Part shown: positions 9,726 through 16,744 of the stretch, in pieces
Layout of the letters: each line of letters opens with the position of its first letter
How positions within the stretch are numbered: position 1 is the stretch's first letter
Assembly (NCBI GenBank): GCA_041739345.1
Contig: JBGSNZ010000018.1
Location: 62,001 to 126,000, forward strand
Length of the DNA: 64,000 nucleotides
From: DIGJ01 sp041739345
GTDB lineage: Bacteria > Bacillota > Clostridia > Lachnospirales > Lachnospiraceae
Direction of reading: 5' to 3'
Position numbers and translations under genes: made by a program
The notes under the pieces: generated by a model
Databases searched by the model: none
Seen by the model: only the letters and a program-made list of their open reading frames with translations
What the model was told of the DNA's origin: nothing

Positions 9726-9902
9726 CAATTTACATCCTGGCACACAAATAGCCTGTGCTCTAACCTCAATACGATTACCAATTTTAATAAGCCATAAACA
9801 GTGAAAATCAAGTGATGGGCACTTGATTTTCACTATGTCTTATTAAAATAATCGTATAATTCGGTTAGAGCACAGGCTATTTGTGTGCCAGGATGTAAAT
9901 TG
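9726..9902. repeat. 177-bp palindromic element, copy A
   Basis: Arms of 40 bp (9726-9765 and 9863-9902) are perfect inverted repeats, beginning CAATTTACATCCTGG. Inner sides are also complementary with mismatches (ATACGATTA, TTTTAATAAG), and the centre is a 13-bp perfect hairpin (GTGAAAATCAAGT, 9801-9833). Almost the whole element can fold into one rod. It shares architecture and the CAATTTACA arm end with copies B and C, but the rest of the arm sequence differs. It fills most of the 303-bp gap between the ABC exporter and the DUF3298 gene; no coding potential seen. Confidence 0.85.
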
Positions 9903-9991
9903 GGATTTAATTATTCGATTTCGTGACATCCCCCTGTTTTTGCAGCTATTTTTGACTTGTTTGTGCATTAGAAAAGGATATTCTGATTTTT

Positions 9992-10801
9992 TTATTCTGC
10001 TAGTGCAGGTAGTTTTAAGATATCTTTATTACTTGAATAATGAAGTGTCGTTTCAACAAAACCTCTTGCATAACAAGCTAAATCATAAGGGGAATAGTAA
10101 AAGCATACGCCCTTATCGGTAAGATAGAAAGGAGATGAAAAATTAGCTGTCTTTTTTACCGTTTTGAGTGCGTCTTCCCAATAAGTACTTTCGATATCCG
10201 CTTTAAACATTTTATTAAATGCGCGTGCAATCTTTAGCGTCATTTCTTTCTCGCTTAATTGAAAAACATCTTTCAATAACACTTCTTTTCCTGTGTTTAA
10301 ATCAAAGGTATGAGTAATGCGGTAAGGCATTCCATGAGCACCTCCCGTATAGATATAACCAGACTGAAGAATACACAAGTATCCATTTTTATTGTAGGTA
10401 ACTTCATAGGTCAGCTCATCTGTCACAACAAGATCATTCTCTTCATAAAATTCACCGATTGTTTGTATTGCATCAGCCTTGAATAATTTGATTTGAGAAA
10501 TACGTTGCTCTTTATAAAAACGATTAATGGTTTGGATGGCAGCAGTGTTACCTTCAAGAACCGGTTTGTGGAATTTATAAACTGCAATTTTCTTTCCCTT
10601 TTTATTTTTTATAATCTTCTTACTTGTAGTATCATTTATGGTCACGTGATCTGTTACCGTAGTTGCTTCTATATCTTGCGTAGCGTTTGTAGTTTCAGTT
10701 GCAGAGGCAATCGTAATATTGGAATAACCGCCAATCAGTGTAAATGCTGCACATGCGATTGTGATAAGACTTGCACGTAAAAATATATTTTTCTTTTTCA
10801 T
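9992..10801 (-). CDS. Secreted DUF4163/DUF3298 (RsiV-like) protein
   Basis: 269 residues with a signal peptide or single N-terminal anchor (KKK, then a hydrophobic stretch to about residue 32). The body matches the DUF4163-DUF3298 pair: YEVTYNKNGYLCILQSGY, then YTGGAHGMPYRITHTFDL and TGKEVLLKDVF. This fold also forms the extracellular, lysozyme-binding part of the anti-sigma factor RsiV, but no sigma-factor gene or cytoplasmic anti-sigma domain is present here. Transcribed toward palindromic element A. A TATAAT-like -10 lies on the minus strand at 10834-10839. Extracellular role unknown. Confidence 0.8.
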   Translation of the reverse strand: MKKKNIFLRASLITIACAAFTLIGGYSNITIASATETTNATQDIEATTVTDHVTINDTTSKKIIKNKKGKKIAVYKFHKPVLEGNTAAIQTINRFYKEQRISQIKLFKADAIQTIGEFYEENDLVVTDELTYEVTYNKNGYLCILQSGYIYTGGAHGMPYRITHTFDLNTGKEVLLKDVFQLSEKEMTLKIARAFNKMFKADIESTYWEDALKTVKKTANFSSPFYLTDKGVCFYYSPYDLACYARGFVETTLHYSSNKDILKLPALAE

Positions 10802-10927
10802 AAGTTTTCCCCATTTCTATGTTATATGATTTGATTATACATGGTTTTTTGAAAATGAGAATGGGTTTTATGGAAACGTAAAAAAGATTAATAAAATTGT
10901 CATATTAATTCTGGTTTAACGAAGCAG

Positions 10928-11213
10928 GACGGACGCGAGTCTTTGCTTCGGAGTGACGCCAAGAAGGGCTGAGCTATTTTGGTCTTTGTAGAATTTACAC
11001 GGCTCCCATGCTAGGATTTTATATCACTCGTATAAGCATTCCACGTAACCTCTGAACGTCCAAAAAACAGCTATTAGGAGCTGTTTTTTGACAGAGTTTA
11101 CGTTTCATATACGCTAATGATATAAAATCCTAGCATGGGAGCCGTGTAAATTGAATATAGATTTTGAGCTCAGCCTTTCATGGCTGTTTACGAAATAGGG
11201 ACTCGCTGTTCCC
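10928..11213. repeat. 286-bp palindromic element, copy B
   Basis: Core arms 10992-11026 and 11118-11152 are perfect 35-bp inverted repeats (from AATTTACACGGCTCCCATG). The centre is a 12-bp hairpin CAAAAAACAGCT / AGCTGTTTTTTG (11061-11090). Outer flanks are also imperfectly inverted: CGAGTC against GACTCG, and GGCTGAGCT against AGCTCAGCC. Copy C at 13528-13813 is the same length in the opposite orientation, flanks included. No open frame inside. The right end abuts a recombinase fragment. It occupies most of the non-coding stretch 10802-11240. Confidence 0.88.
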
Positions 11214-11240
11214 AAATGTTTAATAAAAAAACAATCGCTA

Positions 11241-11498
11241 CGAAGAAGACAACAAGATTTAGGATTCGCTGATGATGAAATTTCCAGCCCACATCAGCTG
11301 CGTTATGAGTTTGCAACTAATCTTACAGAAATGGGAGTAGATTTGCTTGCTTTAAAAACACTTTTAGGACATAGTCAGATACAAACTTCCTTTACATATG
11401 TGTCAACAAGTGATCTATGGTTATTTACTCCGACACCTTATGTAAAAAAGAAACAAGAAAAGGTTGTTCTTCCCTATAAAGAGATGAATATTAAATGA
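11241..11498 (+). pseudogene. Tyrosine recombinase (phage integrase/Xer family) C-terminal remnant
   Basis: An open stretch of about 85 codons with no usable start or N-terminal domain. It encodes SPHQLRYEFATNLTEMG, then LKTLLGHSQIQTSFTYVS. These are the box II H-x-x-R, the LGHS histidine and the catalytic tyrosine of site-specific recombinases, so only the last third of an integrase-type protein remains. The frame runs without a stop back into the right end of palindromic element B (to about 11199), which suggests the element or a rearrangement truncated it. Confidence 0.75.
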
Positions 11499-11527
11499 GA
11501 GGTTTTAATTTAATGTTGAATTCGTTA

Positions 11528-11582
11528 TTGACAAACATAATTTCAAACTGTATAATAACAGCGTTATATAACAATGTTATTA
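11528..11582 (+). promoter_or_regulatory. Promoter with overlapping TetR-type operator
   Basis: TTGACA (11528-11533), 17 bp, TATAAT (11551-11556) is a consensus vegetative promoter. A 30-bp palindrome (half-sites TAATAACAGCGTTAT at 11553-11567 and its near complement at 11568-11582, 13 of 15 matching) starts inside the -10 box. It lies 17 bp before the TetR gene, so repression of the tetR-acyltransferase pair by its own product is likely. Confidence 0.75.
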
Positions 11583-11598
11583 TATTGGGAGATAGTAT

Positions 11599-12102
11599 AT
11601 GCCACCTAAAAAACAAATAAGCAAAGAGCAGATTATAAATAAATCTTATGAATTAGTAAGAAAAAATGGTTTTGAAGGTTTAACAGCTAGAATTTTGGCT
11701 AAAGAATTAAATTGTTCAACCCAGCCTATTTACATGTCGTTCTGCGATATGAATGACTTGAAAAACACACTCGCAGAAAAATCTATGGTTTTTTTGTTGC
11801 AATATATTGAAAACTATTCAGATAAAAATTATTCACCACTATTATCAAAAATGTTGGGATATGTACAGTTTGCAAATGAAGAAAAATATTTATATCAACT
11901 TATATTTTCATCGCAAATAATGAACTTAAATAAAACAGAAACGCTGGTAGCTTGCAACGATGAACTTGAACTCAACATGTTAATATATGCTCATGGAATA
12001 ATTATGATGAAATCATTTGGTACTCTTACTATTGAGTGGGAGCAGATTAGAAAAATGATTATAAATGCTTATGAACAATTTCAATCAAAAAGCGTTGTGT
12101 AA
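11599..12102 (+). CDS. TetR-family transcriptional regulator
   Basis: 167 residues. The N-terminal TetR helix-turn-helix covers roughly residues 9-55 (IINKSYELVRKNGFEGLTAR, then LAKELNCSTQPIYMSF). The C-terminal ligand domain is short and not attributable to a known ligand class. A strong palindrome in its own promoter points to autoregulation. The next gene, an acyltransferase, starts 38 bp downstream and is probably co-transcribed. Gene and neighbour lie between two inverted copies of a 286-bp repeat, so they may be an acquired cassette. Confidence 0.85.
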   Translation: MPPKKQISKEQIINKSYELVRKNGFEGLTARILAKELNCSTQPIYMSFCDMNDLKNTLAEKSMVFLLQYIENYSDKNYSPLLSKMLGYVQFANEEKYLYQLIFSSQIMNLNKTETLVACNDELELNMLIYAHGIIMMKSFGTLTIEWEQIRKMIINAYEQFQSKSVV

Positions 12103-12140
12103 AAAATGTTTATTTTGATTTATTAAGCGGAAGGAGAATT

Positions 12141-13349
12141 ATGGATAGACAGTATATTGTTACAGAAAGAGCCCATTTCATGTGCCCAAATATGCATTTT
12201 GGAATTTTGTTTTCGGTAGATAAAAAATATGACAATAACAGAATTAGAGATGTGATTAGAAGCTTATCGGAGGCACATCCTTTATTAAAATGCATGATTG
12301 CTAATGATAGCAGTGGGAAAATTTATTATGCTTTACAAAAACAATTAGAAATTAGATGTTGTGAGATGAATTCGTTGGAGTCACTGAAAGATGATTACAG
12401 AAAAATATCAGAAAGTGGTTGGGATGTTTATTCTGAAGGCTTACTTATAATACATACATATCCAAGGTGTGATGGGTTTGAAATATTGTTTGTTGCAAAT
12501 CATTTGCTTTGTGATGGAAGAGGCCTGTTAGGGTTAGCAACATCATTTGCAAATAGCTATGTAAAAGGGATAGAACCTGTATATACAAAAGAATGTTTGA
12601 TAAAATCGTTAGAAGATCTTCCTGCCGGAAGTGATTTGCCTTGGATTAGCAAAGTGATCATTAATAGCGCTAATAAGAATTGGAAAAAAGAAAATCATAA
12701 GGTGGATTACAGCGATTACCTGAAATTTGAAAAGAATTACATTAAGAAAAATAAGCTAAAAATAAGTTTCGAGACAAAATCTCACGAAGAGCTTATAAGT
12801 TTAACGCAATTATGTCATAACAACAATATATCGCTTAATGATTATCTAATTGCAAAGATGATGCAGGATGAATCAATCAATAAGGTTGTAATAGCTGCTG
12901 ATATCAGGAAATATCTGTCTATTTATAAAGAAGGTAGCCTTGGAAATTTTTCTACTGCTTTTAGTGTTGTTTGTGATTCAAAATTGAATAATCTTGTAGA
13001 AGTGGCAAAGAATGTATCATGTAAAGTACAGCAACAGGTTAATTCGCCCAAGAAACTAATGCTTGTACTGGCTTGCTACTTAAGAATGACCCCGGAATTA
13101 ATAGATGCAGTAGCTATTTCAACACTAGGAGGTTACAGTAGTAATGCAGGGATGTTTGTTGGTAGCAATATGTTTGGATATAAGGACAGATGCGGATATA
13201 GTATAACTAATCTTGGTAAGATTGAGAGCGACACAATTGTCCAAGCAACATTTATTCCACCGGCATCTCCAGCGAACAAAAAGACGGTAGGAGTTGTGAC
13301 AGTCAATGGTACAATGAATACATGCGTTATAACCGCTATAAAACAATGA
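12141..13349 (+). CDS. Condensation-domain/CoA-dependent acyltransferase superfamily protein
   Basis: 402 residues, stand-alone. ANHLLCDGRGLL (about residues 119-130) matches the HHxxxDG active-site motif of condensation domains, BAHD and alcohol-acetyltransferase-like enzymes. The second, catalytic His and the DG are present, while the first His is Asn. GNFSTAFSV near residue 270 corresponds to the structural motif after the bridging region. No carrier-protein or adenylation gene is adjacent, so it more likely acylates a small hydroxyl or amine substrate (possibly detoxification) than builds a peptide. Substrate unknown. AAGGAGAA ribosome binding site; partner of the TetR gene upstream. Confidence 0.72.
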   Translation: MDRQYIVTERAHFMCPNMHFGILFSVDKKYDNNRIRDVIRSLSEAHPLLKCMIANDSSGKIYYALQKQLEIRCCEMNSLESLKDDYRKISESGWDVYSEGLLIIHTYPRCDGFEILFVANHLLCDGRGLLGLATSFANSYVKGIEPVYTKECLIKSLEDLPAGSDLPWISKVIINSANKNWKKENHKVDYSDYLKFEKNYIKKNKLKISFETKSHEELISLTQLCHNNNISLNDYLIAKMMQDESINKVVIAADIRKYLSIYKEGSLGNFSTAFSVVCDSKLNNLVEVAKNVSCKVQQQVNSPKKLMLVLACYLRMTPELIDAVAISTLGGYSSNAGMFVGSNMFGYKDRCGYSITNLGKIESDTIVQATFIPPASPANKKTVGVVTVNGTMNTCVITAIKQ

Positions 13350-13527
13350 AAATCTCGAAGAAACTATAAAAAATAAACTCAATTTATTATGGAAGTAGTG
13401 TGATTACCATCGGATTAATATTTTTGGTTCCTGGAATAACCAATTTTATATTCCGAAGAGCTGATCTGCGTTACTGACAAAAAACATTAATTGGGGTAAA
13501 AAAAATCAAATATAACATGTGTTAAAA

Positions 13528-13813
13528 CCAGCGAGTCCGTATTTCGTAGCCAGCCATGAAAGGCTGCGCTCATAATCTATATTCAATTTACACGGCTCCC
13601 CGGCTGGGATTTTATATCATTAGAGTATATGGAACGTAAACTCTATCAAAAATTGACTCCCTTGAGTCAATTTTTCGATTGCTTAGAGGTTACGTGGAAT
13701 GCTTATACGATTGATATAAAATCCTAGCCGGGGAGCCGTGTAAATTGTAGAAAGACTAAATTGCACAGCCTATCATGGCGTTCCTCCCCAACAAAGACTC
13801 GCGTCCGTTTCCC
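13528..13813. repeat. 286-bp palindromic element, copy C (inverted relative to B)
   Basis: Core arms 13584-13619 and 13712-13747 are 36-bp inverted repeats with one G-T wobble. The central hairpin is AAAAATTGACTC / GAGTCAATTTTT (13648-13675). Outer flanks (GCGAGTCC on the left, GACTCGCGTCC on the right) match copy B read backwards. Relative to B, the arm bases AT become CG on both sides, keeping the pairing, and the central stem is a different sequence of the same length. It fills the 480-bp gap between the acyltransferase and the next TetR gene. Confidence 0.88.
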
Positions 13814-13829
13814 ATTGTTAAAGCAGAAT

Positions 13830-14453
13830 CTAGCCTTGTTCTAGACCCGTAATTTTGTACTGCTCTATGATTCTATGAATCGTCTGATACAAGAACGGCT
13901 TATAATCCTTTAAAGGAAGTGGCTCATTGTATAAAATACAACTGTGGCAGGTACCACCAACCAATTCGATGATAGAAAAGAGCATTACTTCACGATTACA
14001 ATAAGAACTCTCATCTTCCTCTAAAAGCTGTAAGTATCCTTCGTAGAAGTTATTACTATTTTCGGTATTATCGATTGGCGTATTAAGAGCTGCACGAAAG
14101 ACACCCCAGCTTAAATTTTTAGAAATAAAAGCAAGTAGAGCACGATCTCGTTCTAACTCATTAATGATATAGTCAATAATAAAGATGAGACTTGGTTCTA
14201 AACCAGATATTTTTGTTTTTCTAAGTTCGCGTTCTCCTTTTATAAAAAGGTCCCCGGCTTTTTTTGAAATCAGTTTGTTTTTTACATCATACTTGTCCGT
14301 AAAGTATAGATAAAAAGTTCCTTTGGCTACTCCAGCCTGCTGTACTATATCGGATATGGTTGTCTTGTTAATTCCTTTCGTAGTAAATAGTTCAAATGCA
14401 GTATTAAAAAGAGCATCCTTTTTTATTTGTTTATTCTTATCTAGTTTTCCCAA
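13830..14453 (-). CDS. TetR-family repressor of the adjacent MMPL/RND exporter
   Basis: 207 residues from a TTG start at 14453, chosen because AGGTGA sits just upstream; a longer TTG start at 14471 lacks a ribosome binding site. N-terminal helix-turn-helix: ALFNTAFELFTTKGINKTT, then IVQQAGVAKGTFYLYFTDKY. The C-terminal domain binds an unknown ligand. It is divergent from the exporter at 14646, and three near-identical TGAC-N5-GTCA palindromes lie between the two, so it very likely represses both directions. Confidence 0.88.
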   Translation of the reverse strand: MGKLDKNKQIKKDALFNTAFELFTTKGINKTTISDIVQQAGVAKGTFYLYFTDKYDVKNKLISKKAGDLFIKGERELRKTKISGLEPSLIFIIDYIINELERDRALLAFISKNLSWGVFRAALNTPIDNTENSNNFYEGYLQLLEEDESSYCNREVMLFSIIELVGGTCHSCILYNEPLPLKDYKPFLYQTIHRIIEQYKITGLEQG

Positions 14454-14519
14454 AATATCACCTACTTTCAAATTGAATTTAAATTTTATATGTTTCTTAT
14501 TTTATTATAAGTATAAAAA

Positions 14520-14611
14520 TGACCGAAAGTCAATAAATTTTTGAAAAGGTATTGACTAATGGTCATTTTTGATGTATAACTTTCTATGAACTCAGAAATG
14601 ACTGATAGTCA
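14520..14611 (+). promoter_or_regulatory. Three TetR-type operators with the exporter promoter
   Basis: Palindromes TGACCGAAAGTCA (14520-14532), TGACTAATGGTCA (14553-14565) and TGACTGATAGTCA (14599-14611) share the pattern TGAC-N5-GTCA. The middle one overlaps the -35 of TTGACT (14552-14557), 17 bp, TATAAC (14575-14580), which reads toward the exporter. The first lies just upstream of the divergent repressor gene. Center distances are 33 and 46 bp. Confidence 0.8.
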
Positions 14612-14645
14612 CTTTTGAAAAAATAACTTAAGGAGGCAACATAAA

Positions 14646-16718
14646 ATGATAAGTTTTGGTAAATGGATTGCCAAACACAAAACCTTTATTGTATTGTTTA
14701 GCATACTTTTATTAATACCTGCTGCAATTGGTTTTGTAAATACGAGAGTAAATTATGACTTATTGAATTACCTTCCAGAAAATTTGGAAACGGTAGAAGG
14801 TCAGGACATCTTATTGGATGAATTTGGAATGGGTGCATTTTCCATGGTAGTTGTGGAGAATATGGATCTTAAAGATGTTCAGAAATTGAAAGAAAAAATG
14901 GAAACGGTTAAACATGTAAAAGATGTTTTTTGGTATGATAGCCTCGTTGATATTAGTGTCCCAATGGAAATGTTACCAGCGGAAATAAAAGATGCTTTTA
15001 ACAGCGGAAATGCTACCATGATGGTAGTGTTATTTGATACCAGTACATCCGCAGACGAAACAATGGATGCAATTGACGAGCTTCGCAGCGTTACCGATAA
15101 TCAGTGCTTTATAAGTGGAATGTCAAGTATTGTTACAGATGTTCGTAACTTATCAGATCGAGAAGTACCAATTTACGTTTTGATTGCTTGTATTTTATCT
15201 CTAATTGTATTAGGTCTTGCAATGGAATCTTTCGTAGTACCATTTCTGTTCTTATTAAGCATTGGCATGGCAATTTTATATAATATGGGAACCAATTTAT
15301 TCCTGGGGGAAATTTCCTATGTAACACAGTCATTGGCAGCGGTTCTTCAGCTAGCGGTAACAATGGACTACTCTATCTTTTTGCTTAACAGTTATGAAGA
15401 AAACAAAGAACGTTTTGAGGGTGATAAAAACAGGGCGATGGCTCATGCAGTCTCAAATACCTTTAAATCGGTTGCTGGAAGTTCAGTAACAACAGTAGCG
15501 GGATTTTTAGCTCTTTGCTTTATGACATTTACGCTAGGTTTAAATATAGGTATTGTAATGGCAAAAGGTGTAGTAATCGGAGTAATTTCTTGCATCACAA
15601 TACTACCTGCATTTATTCTTGTTTTTGATAAACTGATTGATAAAACATCTCATCGATCATTAATTCCAAATCTTGAAAAGGTGAGTAACTTTATTACAAA
15701 ATACCACGTTGGATTTATTGTTGCTTTCTTACTAATGATTTTTCCAGCAGTATATGGTAATAACAATGTAAATGTATATTACAATATGGACCAAACACTA
15801 CCAGCTGATCTTCCGAGTTCCCAGGCAAATGCTAAATTGGATGAAGACTTTAGCATGAATGCAATGCATATGGTTATGTTAAAGAATGATATGACAGCAA
15901 AAGAAAAGAAACAGATGATTGATGAAATGAAATCTGTGGATGGGGTTAAATGGGTAATCGGACTAAATTCATTAGTTGGTCCTGCAGTACCCGAATCCAT
16001 GATTCCAAAGGATGCAAGGAAAATGTTAAAAAGTGATAATTATGAGCTTATGTTTGTCAGCTCAGATTATAAAACTGCAACCGATGAAGTGAATGACCAA
16101 ATTGATGAACTTAATACAATCGTAAAAAAATATAGTGAAACCAACATGGTGATTGGAGAAGCACCCCTCACAAAAGACTTAATCAATATTACAGCGGTTG
16201 ACTTTAGAAATGTAAGCATTGTATCCATAGGAGCAATCTTCATAATTATATTAATTGTATTCAAATCTATTTCAATTCCAGTTATATTAGTAAGTGTAAT
16301 CGAATTCTCAATTTTAGTTAATATGGCAATATCCTATTATACCGGTGTAACACTACCGTTTATTGCAAGTATTGTAATCGGAACCATACAGTTAGGTGCA
16401 ACTGTTGACTATGCAATCTTAATGACCAGTAAGTATCAGAAATTAAGAAGCAGTGGTTTTTCAAAGAAAGAATCTATTTCTACAGCGCATAAGAGCTCAA
16501 TGAAGTCAATCTTAATTAGTGGACTCAGTTTCTTTGCAGCAACATTTGGTGTTGGTCTATACTCCGAAATTGATATGATTAGCTCTCTTTGTACCTTGCT
16601 TTCACGTGGAGCTCTTATTAGTACAATCGTAGTAATTTGTATATTACCTGCAATGTTTATGATATTTGATCCGATTATTTGTAAAACAAGTATAGGATTT
16701 GCACCTAAAAAACAATAA
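14646..16718 (+). CDS. MMPL/RND-superfamily exporter
   Basis: 690 residues in two homologous halves. Each half has one N-terminal membrane helix, an extracytoplasmic loop of about 130 residues, then five or six helices. The membrane Asp-Tyr pairs expected for the proton relay are present (MDYSIFLLNSYEE and VDYAILMTSKYQ). This is the Gram-positive MMPL type that needs no outer-membrane channel; it could export lipids, peptides or drugs. It is followed 26 bp later by a secreted heptad-repeat protein and controlled by the divergent TetR. AAGGAGG ribosome binding site. Substrate not deducible. Confidence 0.88.
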   Translation: MISFGKWIAKHKTFIVLFSILLLIPAAIGFVNTRVNYDLLNYLPENLETVEGQDILLDEFGMGAFSMVVVENMDLKDVQKLKEKMETVKHVKDVFWYDSLVDISVPMEMLPAEIKDAFNSGNATMMVVLFDTSTSADETMDAIDELRSVTDNQCFISGMSSIVTDVRNLSDREVPIYVLIACILSLIVLGLAMESFVVPFLFLLSIGMAILYNMGTNLFLGEISYVTQSLAAVLQLAVTMDYSIFLLNSYEENKERFEGDKNRAMAHAVSNTFKSVAGSSVTTVAGFLALCFMTFTLGLNIGIVMAKGVVIGVISCITILPAFILVFDKLIDKTSHRSLIPNLEKVSNFITKYHVGFIVAFLLMIFPAVYGNNNVNVYYNMDQTLPADLPSSQANAKLDEDFSMNAMHMVMLKNDMTAKEKKQMIDEMKSVDGVKWVIGLNSLVGPAVPESMIPKDARKMLKSDNYELMFVSSDYKTATDEVNDQIDELNTIVKKYSETNMVIGEAPLTKDLINITAVDFRNVSIVSIGAIFIIILIVFKSISIPVILVSVIEFSILVNMAISYYTGVTLPFIASIVIGTIQLGATVDYAILMTSKYQKLRSSGFSKKESISTAHKSSMKSILISGLSFFAATFGVGLYSEIDMISSLCTLLSRGALISTIVVICILPAMFMIFDPIICKTSIGFAPKKQ

Positions 16719-16744
16719 ATAATAAATTAATGGAGGAATCGCTC

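Noticed and set aside
9883..10122. Short + strand open frame starting in palindromic element A
   Set aside because: Starts inside the repeat, is antisense to the DUF3298 gene, and has no ribosome binding site.
10928..13813. CRISPR array from spaced repeats
   Set aside because: The repeats are only two long inverted copies, not short regularly spaced direct repeats, and no cas genes are present.
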